Positions 32,301 through 41,790 of a stretch of DNA of 64,000 bases are shown piece after piece. Numbering within the stretch: position 1 is the first letter of the stretch; each line of letters begins with the position of its first letter. The stretch covers positions 1 through 64,000 of the forward strand of contig NZ_NEGA01000007.1 in the NCBI RefSeq assembly GCF_002135315.1. Reading direction: 5' to 3'. Made by a program: the position numbers and the translations under genes. The stretch is from Acinetobacter sp. ANC 3903 (GTDB lineage: Bacteria; Pseudomonadota; Gammaproteobacteria; Pseudomonadales; Moraxellaceae). Below the pieces are notes generated by a model. That model had not been told where the DNA came from and made no database searches. It was given only the letters and a program-made list of their open reading frames with translations.

Positions 32301-32996
32301 GACTTGCTCTTCGGAAAGCAGTTCAATATGTCCTAAGATATTTTCCAGTTCTTTACGCTGATTGGCAATCAGCTTGGTTTTTTCATAAGCCAGCTGGCCA
32401 ATTTTGCCAAAGATGTTGGAATTGGTCAGATATTCCAGTAATTCACCGCGTTCATTATCACGGGCTTTTAAAAATGCCGTGACTTCGGATTGGGCCAGCA
32501 GAACTGCGCGGGTAAATTGTTCAAAACTGAGCTGGCTGATTTTGTGGATACTGGCATCGACAGCTTTGGCTTTATCGGCAATCACAACGCCATCGGTCAG
32601 GCAGGTTAAATAACGCTGTACACTTTGCAGTTTGCCATCGACTTTTTCACGTGAACGTTTCAGCTCCCAGCGCGCAAGATAGCGTTTCTGGTCCTGTGCG
32701 ACAAAGCAGACTTCGGCAAAGCCATGCGCGGTGCCCCGGCGCAAAACTGTCAAAGGTGAGTTGGTCAATAACTCTGAACCGTCTACATCGACCAGTTTTC
32801 CGTCGCTGTCTTTTAAACGTGGAATTTTATTAAAGAGAGCCAGACACATGGCATCTAAAATCGTGGATTTTCCGGCACCGGTTTTGCCTACCACGGCAAT
32901 CAAACCTGCACTGGCTAAAGGTTCACTTTCAAAATCAATAAAATGTTCACCTGAAAGGGAGGCCAAATTTTTTATACGAATCGATAAAATTTTCAT
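29400..32996 (-). CDS. sbcC: Exonuclease subunit SbcC
   Basis: A 1,198-residue SMC/Rad50-like ATPase that pairs with SbcD to cut DNA hairpins and protein-blocked ends. Walker A GKTGAGKSTILDAM is at about residue 40, the zinc hook CLVCG is near residue 600 in the middle of two long coiled coils, and the signature SLSGGESFLTALALSLAIA and Walker B LFIDEGFGTLD are near the C-terminus. The coiled coils are unusually rich in glutamine (many QQQ runs) and the protein is longer than E. coli SbcC (1,048). It lies nine bases downstream of sbcD. Confidence 0.95.
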   Translation of the reverse strand: MKILSIRIKNLASLSGEHFIDFESEPLASAGLIAVVGKTGAGKSTILDAMCLALFNKIPRLKDSDGKLVDVDGSELLTNSPLTVLRRGTAHGFAEVCFVAQDQKRYLARWELKRSREKVDGKLQSVQRYLTCLTDGVVIADKAKAVDASIHKISQLSFEQFTRAVLLAQSEVTAFLKARDNERGELLEYLTNSNIFGKIGQLAYEKTKLIANQRKELENILGHIELLSEEQVSDHQTQLAETQQQLTQLETEKHKLNQQQQWFERKLQLEKDIQARQQQLAAQQLQYQQLASEREQLKQLEVFASIRPSVIQQHKVQSDLQKLHPQLQTTEQHFATIQQRHELEKVQFQTVDEQFKAQQTFEQTHQQTIDQVRQCIQEREYIGQQFKDSHGKILQLKQEQQPLLDQQNQLKQQLEQLKQQHQQQAHVLIQTEQFKTLDDGLKAHLNPLQRFIQQYQNFEQAYGSVHSAATQLEQKQQQLSSLQQQFGQDEQISAQLSAQRQSRENQLKQSHQLSLVQSQFKQYVQINIEQQQVQARCTELTQLVADLKTQVAQAELKYQSQQQERETLQRVLQQQRLLHAENIEKLREQLIDGEACLVCGSTAHPYKQDHKTLSDELMQLQQQQEQQAIQLEKESFEAWQKVQHSLTQQSSALEQHQQRFKQLAHETLNVQQQLQSLADSVQITLDFAQSSELIEQQLVQSAQALQDNVDKIEQQLLLLERTQQEQRALIQNIQHIQQQLSSVHQAEQNIQYIIDLLSAEQKQAWSVQTLVTASALAQQLSQRAELLQALESLAKQITEQQQHLNTLDQKVNFGVEQIAATEKLKADLQRKGQENTEQALQLIFNMSQKQVEKPHDWLSEYDAERKILQLQFNQVRHSYDQVRQQFIEQQRQLDQFKTQLAQLEAQQSTANLEIQHWLAQHNDFNLTVLKQLKQISNEQEQHIRQVVQASERNLTDAQSAVNTLQQQQLQHLVQQPEIDFKQLQQKLNELVQQLKDAQALRDAHNIKLELHQRNLAKQQQFAERIQQIQTEEHRWGKISGLMGDASGKKFRDYAQQYNLDILIEHANQQLALLSQRYTLKRLEHSLSLAIIDHDMDGETRSVASLSGGESFLTALALSLAIANMASGSMKIESLFIDEGFGTLDASSLHMVMNALDQLQNQGRKVVLISHIQEMHERIPVQIQVKPLGAGASTIEIVG

Positions 32997-33005
32997 GGAT
33001 GGCCC

Positions 33006-34259
33006 TTAATGGATCTGTTGTTCTTCTAGTGACTTTTGTGCTTCGTGAAGCAGGCTCATAAAATCTTTAAAAACATCTTCATCATTGCTATAGCCTTGCT
33101 TTTCCCAGATCTGCTGGAATAGTTTTTCTGGGGTTGGCGGTTCCAGGCAAATTTTGGCAATTGTGGAGCTGCCATTTTCTGCAGACAAATATTGCCGTGA
33201 AATGCGCACCAGACGATAACGGTTTTTAGGCAGCGCTTCTTCAAATTGTTGTCTTAAATTGGGCAGTGGGGGCGTCAGGGTATGATATTCGATATCGACA
33301 TATTCACGCTGATCAATATTTTCAATTTCACCTTCAGGCAAGGCTTTGAGTTTTTGTATCACCTCATTCAATTCACCGCGAATTTTATGCAGCTGAATAC
33401 TGCGCGGAATAGCAACGGCCTGGAACTGAAAGCGTGACTCATCTTCACGTGCAGGATCAATATTCACTTCAACAATCTGATGTTTATAGTTGATTTCACT
33501 AAAAGAGAGAGGAATCGGGGAGCCACTGTAACGAATATGGGCATGCTGGACTTTTTGCGGTTTATGCAAATGCCCCAGCGCGACATAATCAATACAGTCA
33601 TCAAATAATGCAGTCGATAAGGCTTCTTCATTGCCTATAATAATCGGGCGTTCCGAATCGGATGTTTCACCGCCTTGCATATGCGCATGTGACATCAGAA
33701 TAAGCGCCTGATCATCCGTTTTACGTTTTTTTGCTTCGGCAATCAGTTGCTGGTGCAAATAGGCAATCGCATTTTGGCTATTGGTAGTATGTTCATTAAA
33801 ACCGGTAATTTCTGCAGGGCGTAAAAAGGGTAGCGCTAAACACCAGGCCACAACGTGTTTCTGTTGATCATAAATGGGAACCAGTAAGCGCTCTAGGTCA
33901 ATGTGTTCAGCAGCATTTTTATGAATCACTCCGACCGTTTTAGCATTATATTTTTCCAGTAAAGGCTCAACCTGTTCAATGCGGTAACCCGAGTCATGGT
34001 TTCCTGCAATCATCAGGGTTTGCATATGCGGGGCAATGGCATGTACATCGGCTAAAAATTGATAGAGCTGCTTTTGCGCACTGGATGCAGGATTGATGAC
34101 ATCAAAAATATCGCCTGAAATTAGTAGGGCATGTGGTTGTTTTTCTTTAATTTGCTCAATTAACCAGCTTAAAAACTGTTCATGTTCATAATGGCGTGAA
34201 TGGTTGTAAAAGAACTGTCCTAAATGCCAGTCTGATGTATGCAAAAAATGAACAGCCAC
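33006..34259 (-). CDS. sbcD: Exonuclease subunit SbcD
   Basis: A 417-residue Mre11-type nuclease. Metal-binding motifs appear in order: LHTSDWHLGQ (I), LISGDIFD (II), MIAGNHDSG (III), SHAHMQG (IV) and ALGHLHKPQ (V). With SbcC it forms the complex that cleaves hairpins and palindromes. A C-terminal capping domain follows. It is the first gene of the sbcDC operon. Confidence 0.96.
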   Translation of the reverse strand: MAVHFLHTSDWHLGQFFYNHSRHYEHEQFLSWLIEQIKEKQPHALLISGDIFDVINPASSAQKQLYQFLADVHAIAPHMQTLMIAGNHDSGYRIEQVEPLLEKYNAKTVGVIHKNAAEHIDLERLLVPIYDQQKHVVAWCLALPFLRPAEITGFNEHTTNSQNAIAYLHQQLIAEAKKRKTDDQALILMSHAHMQGGETSDSERPIIIGNEEALSTALFDDCIDYVALGHLHKPQKVQHAHIRYSGSPIPLSFSEINYKHQIVEVNIDPAREDESRFQFQAVAIPRSIQLHKIRGELNEVIQKLKALPEGEIENIDQREYVDIEYHTLTPPLPNLRQQFEEALPKNRYRLVRISRQYLSAENGSSTIAKICLEPPTPEKLFQQIWEKQGYSNDEDVFKDFMSLLHEAQKSLEEQQIH

Positions 34260-34384
34260 GAATGCCCCAAATCACATTGGATAAAATGAGCCTATAAATT
34301 ACCATAAATAATGCAGCCTATTCTGCATTTGATCACAGGTGTAATCGCATAATTTATGATAATCCATTTAATCTTAAAGCCTTT

Positions 34385-34765
34385 TTATTGGGCATTTTCA
34401 TCTGCTTCTACCAGACCAAAGGTATTGTGATCGAGGTCGAGAAAATATCCCTGCCAGCAACGTCCGGGAATGGCAAATTTATTCATGGCAATTTGACCGC
34501 CTGCGTTCAGAATTTTTTGGGTCACTTCATCGAAATTTTCAACCAGAACAGAGCAGGTATAAGCATTGGTACCACAATGTGTCGGCGGAACTTCTGCAGA
34601 GCGTTTCAGTAAGCCGCCAGACATATTTTCAGTTTTGATCTGGTAATATTCAATCGGCAGATCTGCAACTTTGCTAAATTCCCAGCCAAAAACAGACTGG
34701 TAAAAATTAATGTCTCTGGCTGGATTGGAAGACTGGATTTCAAAGTAAACAATATTATTCATCAT
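34385..34765 (-). CDS. VOC-family (glyoxalase/bleomycin-resistance fold) protein
   Basis: A 126-residue single-domain VOC protein: FEIQSSNPARDINFYQSVFGWEF at the start, then a second beta-alpha-beta-beta-beta unit ending LDLDHNTFGLVEADE. Family members bind a divalent metal and small molecules; this short class often lacks a proven reaction. The AGGATAAC site precedes two adjacent ATGs. It stands alone between sbcD and the cyclase gene. Confidence 0.85.
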   Translation of the reverse strand: MMNNIVYFEIQSSNPARDINFYQSVFGWEFSKVADLPIEYYQIKTENMSGGLLKRSAEVPPTHCGTNAYTCSVLVENFDEVTQKILNAGGQIAMNKFAIPGRCWQGYFLDLDHNTFGLVEADENAQ

Positions 34766-35065
34766 GTTATCCTGAGTGTTGTTTTGAAAATTTTAGAAAA
34801 ACAGAGGGGAGCGGTTCCAAGTGCAGAACATACGGATTACTTCGAAAATAAATCAAATAGCTAGAAATATATGTTTCTTCTTGGAGAGAAATTGTAGAAT
34901 AAATAATCATCTTGAAATTTAAAAATGTTCAGTGGTGAAAAAGCAGTTTTTATTGGGGAACCTGTTTCAAGCAGGCTAGTCATCAAGAGAGTATTGAAAT
35001 GTCGTGTATGCTAAAACCAGAACATACGAAGACATTTTTTTGCCCATTCAAATTAGAGTAGTCCT
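34766..35065. other. Intergenic region between divergent VOC and GGDEF genes
   Basis: Three hundred bases with no supported ORF. It should contain both divergent promoters; I cannot single out either. Confidence 0.5.
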
Positions 35066-36028
35066 ATGCCGAAAAATCCGTTTGATGAGCAGCAATTGTC
35101 GAATGACATGTTTTATAAAACATTATTAGAGTCGACTTTGGCCATACCCTGGAGCATAGACTGGGCAACAAAAACGTTTAGTTATATTGGTCCTCAAATT
35201 GAAAAGTTACTGGGCTGGGAACAGGATTCATGGAAGTCGGTGCAGGACTGGGCAGACCGTATGCACCGGGATGATCGTGATCATGTCCTGAATTATTGTG
35301 TGTCGCAATCCATCGCGGGTATAGATCATGAAGCGGATTATCGTGCCTTAAAGGCAAGCGGCGGATATTGCTGGATTCGTGATGTGGTTCATGTGGTACG
35401 CAAGGAAAATGGTGAAGTTGAACGTTTAGTCGGCTTTATGTTTGATATTTCTGAACGTAAGAAAAAGGAAGAAGAATTAAAAGCGTTGCACCGTAAGCTG
35501 GAAGAATTTTCCTATAAAGACGGTTTAACTGAAATTGCCAACCGACGCTTATTTGATGATTTTTATTCACGTGAATGGAACAACGCAATACGTGAACAAA
35601 AGCCCCTGTCGGTCATTTTGATCGATATCGATTTCTTTAAACAATACAATGATTTTAATGGGCATATTATCGGCGATGCCTGTATCAAGCAGATTGCACA
35701 GATGCTGGAAAGTTGCTGTGTACGTCCACGTGACCTAGTGGCACGTTATGGGGGCGAGGAATTTGCGATCGTGTTGCCAGATACCCCTTTAAAGGGGGCG
35801 GTTCAAATTGCAGAAGATATACTTCGCATGATGGATCAGGCAAAACTACCCCATCGGGCCTCTCCTATTTCAGAAAATGTCAGTTTAAGTCTGGGGGTGA
35901 AATGTATTTGTCCGACAGAGAAAGATGACAAAATACACTTTCTGAATATGGTTGATAAAAACCTGTTTAAAGCCAAACAAACCGGACGTAAACGTTTTGT
36001 TGCCGATGAAACTAAAATCATGGTTTAG
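35066..36028 (+). CDS. PAS-GGDEF diguanylate cyclase
   Basis: A 320-residue soluble protein. A PAS fold with a PAC end (FSYIGPQIEKLLGWEQDSW, VGFMFDISERKKKEEEL) fills residues 15-140; the GGDEF domain follows (KDGLTEIANRRLFDDF; metal site LIDIDFFKQYND). The active-site motif is GGEEF (229-233), which is catalytically competent in other cyclases, and an RxxD inhibitory site (R220-D223) sits five residues before it. So it should make c-di-GMP with product feedback. The PAS ligand is unknown. No EAL domain; no membrane segment. Confidence 0.93.
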   Translation: MPKNPFDEQQLSNDMFYKTLLESTLAIPWSIDWATKTFSYIGPQIEKLLGWEQDSWKSVQDWADRMHRDDRDHVLNYCVSQSIAGIDHEADYRALKASGGYCWIRDVVHVVRKENGEVERLVGFMFDISERKKKEEELKALHRKLEEFSYKDGLTEIANRRLFDDFYSREWNNAIREQKPLSVILIDIDFFKQYNDFNGHIIGDACIKQIAQMLESCCVRPRDLVARYGGEEFAIVLPDTPLKGAVQIAEDILRMMDQAKLPHRASPISENVSLSLGVKCICPTEKDDKIHFLNMVDKNLFKAKQTGRKRFVADETKIMV

Positions 36029-36045
36029 GTCACAGCAGTTCATCA

Positions 36046-36077
36046 AAAAATAATCCCCTGTATTGAGGGGGTTATTT
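36046..36077. terminator. Bidirectional terminator
   Basis: AAAAATAATCCCC/GGGGGTTATTTTT stem between the convergent cyclase and MBL genes. Confidence 0.88.
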
Positions 36078-36091
36078 TTATTCATCTTTTA

Positions 36092-37066
36092 TCAATCTTT
36101 AAAATGTACCGGAATCCACTGATAGCTCTTACCATCTTGAGAGTAAATATGGCCAAGACCGGGGAAAGGTAAATGCGGGGCGGCAATGAGCTGACCGTCT
36201 TTGGCATATTCGGCAAAGTGTTTTAAACGGGTTTGTACCGCTGCTTTAGGATCAGTATCAAACTCGATTGCAGTCTCAGGACGGTCAAACTGCAAAGTAT
36301 GGGAATGCACGATGTCGCCAATAAATACGACTTCCTGACCATCAGCTTTGAGTTTAAAGCTGTAATGTCCCGGAGTATGTCCGAAGGATGGCTTAAATTC
36401 GATACCGCCAAAGGCTAAAGATTTATCAGAAAACACTTTCACTTTTTTGGCTTTTTCATACGGCGCTAAAGCTGCTTTAATTTTTTCAACCGTGCCTAAA
36501 AATGCAGCCTGTTTGCCTTTTGGCAGTTTCTTCACGGTATTGGGATTTAACCAGTAATCGTATTCTGTTTTGGCAATGTGCAGCGTGGCATTTGGATAAT
36601 TGGCTACGCCGTTATTGGAAATACCACACACATGGTCAGGGTGTAAGTGGGTCAGGAAAATCTCGTTCACTTGTTCAGGTTTGTAGCCTGAGGCTTTGAG
36701 ATTGTTATAGATCGAACCTAAATGCGTACCAAAGCAGCTGGCTGCACCGCTGTCCACCATCAATAGTTGATTGCCTGTATTAATCAAAAATGCATTTACC
36801 GAAGTTTGGATGCCTTGGGCTTGATCGGCATAATATTTTTTGAGAATCTCGGTTTTTTCAGTATCACTTAAGTCTTTAAACATGGTTGGGTTGAGGTAAA
36901 GCGTACCATCAAGTAGGGCGGTGATTTGGGTGTTGCCGAATTGGTGATGGTAGTAGCCAGCAACTTGTTTTGGAGATTCGATGGTGGTGGGTTCAGCAGC
37001 TTGGGTCGTGGTGATGGTTGCTGTGCCAAGGGTTAAAGCGAGAAGGAGGGGTTTTAGGTTTTTCAT
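36092..37066 (-). CDS. Exported metallo-beta-lactamase-fold hydrolase
   Basis: About 324 residues. A Sec signal peptide (MKNLKPLLLALTLGTATITT then TQA-AEP) decides the start; an ATG at 37108 would put 14 residues in front of it. The zinc motif THLHPDH (H140, H142, D144, H145), VDSGAASCFG before it and FGHTPGHYSF and IGDIVHSH after it are typical of MBL-fold hydrolases of the lactonase-like branch. It acts in the periplasm; substrate unknown. A quorum-quenching role is possible but not shown. Confidence 0.9.
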   Translation of the reverse strand: MKNLKPLLLALTLGTATITTTQAAEPTTIESPKQVAGYYHHQFGNTQITALLDGTLYLNPTMFKDLSDTEKTEILKKYYADQAQGIQTSVNAFLINTGNQLLMVDSGAASCFGTHLGSIYNNLKASGYKPEQVNEIFLTHLHPDHVCGISNNGVANYPNATLHIAKTEYDYWLNPNTVKKLPKGKQAAFLGTVEKIKAALAPYEKAKKVKVFSDKSLAFGGIEFKPSFGHTPGHYSFKLKADGQEVVFIGDIVHSHTLQFDRPETAIEFDTDPKAAVQTRLKHFAEYAKDGQLIAAPHLPFPGLGHIYSQDGKSYQWIPVHFKD

Positions 37067-37179
37067 GGGGTTTTTATTGATTTTAAAAAGATGGATTATT
37101 TTTAGCATGTTGTGAAATATTTTTCATTGAGTTTTAATTCAACCAATTCATTCTAATTAAAAAGAGTAAACCAAAGAGT

Positions 37180-39036
37180 ATGTCTACTTATATTTCAGAG
37201 CCTAATAAACATATCGAAGATTACTTAGACTATTACTTCGATGGGAAAAAGAATTTCGAATATGCTGTGTTATTGAACGGAGCATGGGGAAGTGGGAAGA
37301 CATGGTTTGTAAAGCAATATCTAGAAAAGAAAGAAGATCAGGGAAAAAAGATCTGTTATGTAAGCTTAAATGGAATTACTAAAACCTCTTTGATTGATGA
37401 GGCTATTTTTAAAAGTATTCATCCAATACTTGGTAGTAAAGGTGCAAAATTAGCAGGTCAAATTTTAAAAGGGACACTGAAGGCAACTGTAAAAATTGAT
37501 TTAGATGGTGATAGTAAATCTGATGGAAGCATCTCAGGTGGGATTCCCAAAATTGAGTTACCAGATTATTTAAAAATTAATGATAACTTCATTTTAGTTT
37601 TTGATGACTTAGAGCGTTGTGAGTTAAAAAAAGAAGAGGTACTTGGCTATATTAATTATTTTGTAGAACAAGAAAATATTAAAACACTTATTGTGTCGAA
37701 TGAAGAAGAAATTAAAGATAATGATGAATATTCTAGAAAAAAAGAGAAGTTAGTCGGGGCAACTTTTAGTTATACAGAAGATCAGGATTTAGCAATTGAA
37801 AGCATTCTAATGGAAGTTGAAGATCAAGAATTACAGCATCTTCTAAATTCTAATTTAGAATTAATTAAGCAAAGATTTAATCAGGTTGGATATAAAAATT
37901 TAAGATCTTTTAAGCAGACAATTTTTGCTTTTGAAAAATTTTATAAAAAGGATTATTTTTCTCCAAAAGGCGATTTTGACAATGAAATTTTTGAAAAATT
38001 ATTGAAAGCTTTTTTGATTCTTTCATTAGAAAATAAGAAAGGAAGGTTTGATAAAAAAATATTCAATTTTAAACCTGATTTAGATGAAAAACTGAATAAG
38101 GAGCCTGTAGATAAAATTGCAGAAGCGATATCAGGATTTGAAGGTGATGATGCACAAGAGTTTAAGAAAAAGTATCAAATGAGTTTTAATGATTATATTT
38201 TTTCTAAAAACCTATGGGATCAAATTCTTAATAAAAATATTATTACTGATGCCTTAATTGAGGCTGAGTTATATGAGGCATATTTTCGATTGAAAGAAGA
38301 TCATCCAGTATGGCTCAAACTTTGGCATTACTTAAATTTAAGCGATGAAGATTTTTTTGCATTAGTAAAACAAGCGAAGCAAAGTATAGAAAATTCAGAA
38401 TTAACAGACGTTACGGATATTCTGCATACTGTTAGTATGTTGATATTTTTTAGTGAAAAAAAGTTGATTAATTTTTCAATAGAGCCATTACTTGATAAAG
38501 CTATAAATAGATTCAAAAAAATAGTAAATATTGATGATCGATATAAAAGTATAAGTTATTTTGATCTTAGTGAACAATTAGGAGGGTATGGATTGTATGC
38601 TAGGGATTCGGACATTTTCAAAAGTTTTTTAGAAAAAATCGCAGATGCATATGAAGAGAAGTACTTAGAAAAAAATTCTGAAAGATATAGTGAACTGCTT
38701 GAATTAATGCAGACTGATCCTTATTCATTTTATGAAAAACTAACAAATCAATACTATGACTATCCAATATTAAAATGTTTTGAAGTTGAAGATTTTTTAG
38801 ATCAACTTTGCAAAATTAACTTTAAAAATGCAATGAGCGTATTAGATGCACTTAATTATAGATATAAAATTATTTCGCAGTCTAAAATATATTTACAAGA
38901 ACAAGATTGGTTTGAGAAATTGATAGTTTTAACTAATAAAAAATTAGTAAAATCAAAAGGAATTGAAAAACACAAAATAGAAGAAAAATTTATACCTAAA
39001 CTGTCTCAGATAAAAGAGGAGGCTTATAAAGGTTGA
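37180..39036 (+). CDS. KAP-type P-loop NTPase, possible defence protein
   Basis: A 618-residue protein. Walker A GAWGSGKT covers residues 34-41, Walker B FILVFDDLER covers 137-146 with the paired acids D142-D143, and a sensor-like TLIVSNEEEI follows at about 169-178. This order, with a large insert between A and B, fits the KAP P-loop family, whose members include the F-plasmid phage-exclusion protein PifA. No strong membrane segment is seen. The rest is helical, acidic and lysine-rich. The gene is more AT-rich than its neighbours and stands alone between housekeeping genes, which suggests transfer. Phage defence is an inference. Confidence 0.7.
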   Translation: MSTYISEPNKHIEDYLDYYFDGKKNFEYAVLLNGAWGSGKTWFVKQYLEKKEDQGKKICYVSLNGITKTSLIDEAIFKSIHPILGSKGAKLAGQILKGTLKATVKIDLDGDSKSDGSISGGIPKIELPDYLKINDNFILVFDDLERCELKKEEVLGYINYFVEQENIKTLIVSNEEEIKDNDEYSRKKEKLVGATFSYTEDQDLAIESILMEVEDQELQHLLNSNLELIKQRFNQVGYKNLRSFKQTIFAFEKFYKKDYFSPKGDFDNEIFEKLLKAFLILSLENKKGRFDKKIFNFKPDLDEKLNKEPVDKIAEAISGFEGDDAQEFKKKYQMSFNDYIFSKNLWDQILNKNIITDALIEAELYEAYFRLKEDHPVWLKLWHYLNLSDEDFFALVKQAKQSIENSELTDVTDILHTVSMLIFFSEKKLINFSIEPLLDKAINRFKKIVNIDDRYKSISYFDLSEQLGGYGLYARDSDIFKSFLEKIADAYEEKYLEKNSERYSELLELMQTDPYSFYEKLTNQYYDYPILKCFEVEDFLDQLCKINFKNAMSVLDALNYRYKIISQSKIYLQEQDWFEKLIVLTNKKLVKSKGIEKHKIEEKFIPKLSQIKEEAYKG

Positions 39037-39082
39037 AATCACGATCCTTTCCTAAGCATCTCTTTTAATATTATCAAAATTG

Positions 39083-39114
39083 AAAAAAGCCCCTACATCA
39101 GTAGAGGCTTTTTC
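39083..39114. terminator. Bidirectional terminator between KAP gene and metG
   Basis: AAAAAGCC-CTAC/GTAG-GGCTTTTT stem with ATCA loop. Confidence 0.88.
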
Positions 39115-39131
39115 TCATCTTAATCTAACAA

Positions 39132-41189
39132 TTAAGACACTTTATCACCCGGTTTAGCACCAAATTCAGGTGAAATCACCCAAACACCTTCGCCATTACC
39201 CGCAGCCAATACCATACCATTCGAGATACCAAAACGCATCTTACGTGGAGCAAGGTTTGCCACCATCACCACCAATTTGCCTTTTAAGTCTTCAGGTTGG
39301 TAAAACTCACGAATACCACTAAATACATTGCGCGGCTCAGCTTCACCGACATTCAACGTCAATTGAAGAAGTTTGTCAGAACCTTCAACAGTTGCAGCTT
39401 CAAGAACTTCAGCTACGCGAAGGTCAACTTTCATAAAGTCTTCGATACCGATGATTTCAGCTTCGCCCACTTTAGGTTCAGCTTTCTTCTCTTTGGCTTT
39501 CTCTTTTTTCTTTTCCACTTTTGGTGCTTCAGCAGGGGCAGCTAAAGAATCTTTAGATGCATCGACCATTGCTGCAACAGCTTTCGGGTCAACACGCTGC
39601 ATTAACGGTTGGAACAATGCAATTTCATGACCGACCAGAATTGTTTCACGAGAAGCAAAGTCAAAAGATGCCAATTTCAAGAAGGCTTGAACCTGTTCAG
39701 CCAACGTTGGAAGTACAGGAGCCAGATACACTGCCAATTGACGGAACAGGTTGATACCTACAGAACATACGTCATGAACCTGTTGTTCTTCGCCTTCAAT
39801 TTTTGCTAAAGCCCAAGGCTTTTTCTCATCGATATATTGGTTGGCTTTGTCTGCAAGCGCCATGATTTCACGAATCGCAGCAGAGAACTCACGTGCTTCA
39901 TATTGAGCAGCAATAGACGTACCCGCATCAATAAAGCTTTGAACCAGTTCAGGCTCTGCACAAGTCGCGCTTAACTTATTATCAAATTTGGTATTGATGA
40001 ATTTCGCACAACGACTGGCAATGTTGACCACTTTACCCACAAGGTCTGAATTCACTTTTTGTACAAAGTCATCCAGGTTCAAGTCAGAATCTTCAACTTT
40101 GTCAGAAAGCTTAGACGCGAAGTAGTAACGTAGGTATTCAGGGTTCAAATGCTGTAGGTAAGTTTCAGCTTTAATGAAGGTACCGCGAGATTTCGACATC
40201 TTCTGACCATTTACAGTCAAGAAACCATTCACAAATAAGCCTGATGGCGTACGGTAGTTCGCACCTTCAAGCATCGCAGGCCAGAACAATGCGTGGAAAT
40301 AAACGATATCTTTCCCAATGAAGTGATACACCTCATTTTCAGAGTCTTTTTTCCAGTAATCATCAAAGCTGAGTTCTGGACGTTTGGTCTTGATGTAATT
40401 TTCAAAACTCGACATATAGCCGATTGGCGCATCAACCCAAACATAGAAGTATTTGTTTGGCGCATCTGGAATTTCAAAACCAAAATAAGGCGCATCACGT
40501 GAAATATCCCAATCGTTTAAGCCATTGTCGAACCATTCATCTAACTTGTTCGCAATAGAAACTGGTAAACGACCTTCGTCACGGGTCCATTTTTGCAAGT
40601 ATTCAGCAAAGTTTGGCAGTTTAAAGAAGTAATGGTCTGAAGATTTTTCTACAGGCGCTGCACCGCTTAAAGTCGATTTTGGATTTAATAATTCAGTTGC
40701 GTTATAGGTTGTACCGCAAACTTCGCATGAGTCGCCATATTGATCTTCCGCTTTACATTTCGGGCATGTGCCTTTAATGAAACGGTCAGACAGGAACATG
40801 CCTTTTTCCGGGTCGAACAATTGAGTCACAGGGCGAACTGCAATATTGCCTGCTTCACGGTTTTTAATGTAGATCTCTTCCGAGCGTGCCTTGTTGGCAT
40901 CGCTGTTGGTCGAGTCATAATGGTCAAAATGCACGCCGAAACCGTCAAAGTCACGGATATGTTCTTTTTGCACATTGGCAATCTGTTGTTCCGGTGCAAT
41001 ACCATTGGCTTCAGCACGCAGCATGATGGCTGTACCGTGAGCATCATCCGCGCAGACATAAGTCACACTATGACCCATTGCACGCATGGCACGAACCCAG
41101 ATATCTGCCTGGATATAACCGAGTAGGTGACCCATATGGATCGGGCCATTGGCGTAAGGAAGGGCATTGGTGACTAGTATTTTACGCAC
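39132..41189 (-). CDS. metG: Methionyl-tRNA synthetase
   Basis: A 685-residue class I synthetase. The HIGH-type motif reads [14 protein letters not shown], the zinc knuckle is CPKC and CEVC (about residues 143-160), the KMSKS loop is present ([11 protein letters not shown]), and a C-terminal tRNA-binding/dimerisation domain ([13 protein letters not shown] to the end) follows a lysine-rich linker. It uses a GTG start, [15 protein letters not shown]. Single gene on this strand. Confidence 0.97.
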   Translation of the reverse strand: MRKILVTNALPYANGPIHMGHLLGYIQADIWVRAMRAMGHSVTYVCADDAHGTAIMLRAEANGIAPEQQIANVQKEHIRDFDGFGVHFDHYDSTNSDANKARSEEIYIKNREAGNIAVRPVTQLFDPEKGMFLSDRFIKGTCPKCKAEDQYGDSCEVCGTTYNATELLNPKSTLSGAAPVEKSSDHYFFKLPNFAEYLQKWTRDEGRLPVSIANKLDEWFDNGLNDWDISRDAPYFGFEIPDAPNKYFYVWVDAPIGYMSSFENYIKTKRPELSFDDYWKKDSENEVYHFIGKDIVYFHALFWPAMLEGANYRTPSGLFVNGFLTVNGQKMSKSRGTFIKAETYLQHLNPEYLRYYFASKLSDKVEDSDLNLDDFVQKVNSDLVGKVVNIASRCAKFINTKFDNKLSATCAEPELVQSFIDAGTSIAAQYEAREFSAAIREIMALADKANQYIDEKKPWALAKIEGEEQQVHDVCSVGINLFRQLAVYLAPVLPTLAEQVQAFLKLASFDFASRETILVGHEIALFQPLMQRVDPKAVAAMVDASKDSLAAPAEAPKVEKKKEKAKEKKAEPKVGEAEIIGIEDFMKVDLRVAEVLEAATVEGSDKLLQLTLNVGEAEPRNVFSGIREFYQPEDLKGKLVVMVANLAPRKMRFGISNGMVLAAGNGEGVWVISPEFGAKPGDKVS

Positions 41190-41499
41190 GGATTCACTCT
41201 CTCATTCGTATTCATTATGCAATGGGCCATAATTTTACATGATGCAGAGGGGATTACAAAGAAATGCTTTAGCTGAAGCACAACCAATAAAGCGGCCTGA
41301 ATATTTAAATACAAAATTCGATATCATCCGATGAGCGACGATTAAACAATTGATCGAGTTACGTTAGCGCTACTTCCTGCACTCAATAGCAACAATATGT
41401 ACAGGCTTTGTTGCAGTTTACTTAATTCACCTACTTCGTTGCATGCTTTGTGCTAAAAAAATTGTCTGATAATTTCCATGACACCTCAGGAGGGTACGC
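41190..41499. other. Intergenic region between divergent metG and hydrophilin-like gene
   Basis: 310 bases without a supported ORF. A TTGCAT at 41439 and GATAAT at 41468 are visible but too far apart (23 bases) for a standard promoter. A very strong ribosome site (CAGGAGGG) closes the region. Confidence 0.5.
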
Positions 41500-41709
41500 A
41501 TGACTCAGAATAACCAGACCAGTACTTTGAAGCAGAACCAAGATAAAGAACAATATGCGCGAGAACAGAATGATCAAATTGAAAAAGAGCAAAAGCAGAA
41601 CCAGATCGATAAACAGCATAATCAAGCCTATCAGGAAGATCTAGAAGCCCAGAACAGCAATACTGATGAAAAGTCTGAAGCTAAGCAAAGTGCTCAGCCA
41701 AATGATTAA
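41500..41709 (+). CDS. Hydrophilin-like protein, N-terminal piece (stop-interrupted)
   Basis: Sixty-nine codons of extremely hydrophilic sequence (Q, N, K, E, D and S dominate, no hydrophobic core), starting with MTQNNQTSTLKQNQDKEQ behind a strong AGGAGG site. A TAA at 41707-41709 ends it, but the same frame continues at once in the same composition for 199 more codons to 42306. So this is most likely the front of a 268-residue disordered protein cut by one nonsense change. I do not recognise a family; composition recalls bacterial hydrophilins/LEA-like proteins. Confidence 0.65.
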   Translation: MTQNNQTSTLKQNQDKEQYAREQNDQIEKEQKQNQIDKQHNQAYQEDLEAQNSNTDEKSEAKQSAQPND

Positions 41710-41790
41710 CATGCAGACCAAAAAGATCATTCTGATAATTCTAAAGAAGCTCAGTCAGGCAAGTCAGATAAAAAAACTGAAACCATTAAG

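Noticed and set aside
31082..32482. Several leucine-rich plus-strand frames opposite sbcC
   Set aside because: CAG/CAA-rich coiled-coil DNA reads as Leu on the other strand; no starts with ribosome sites.
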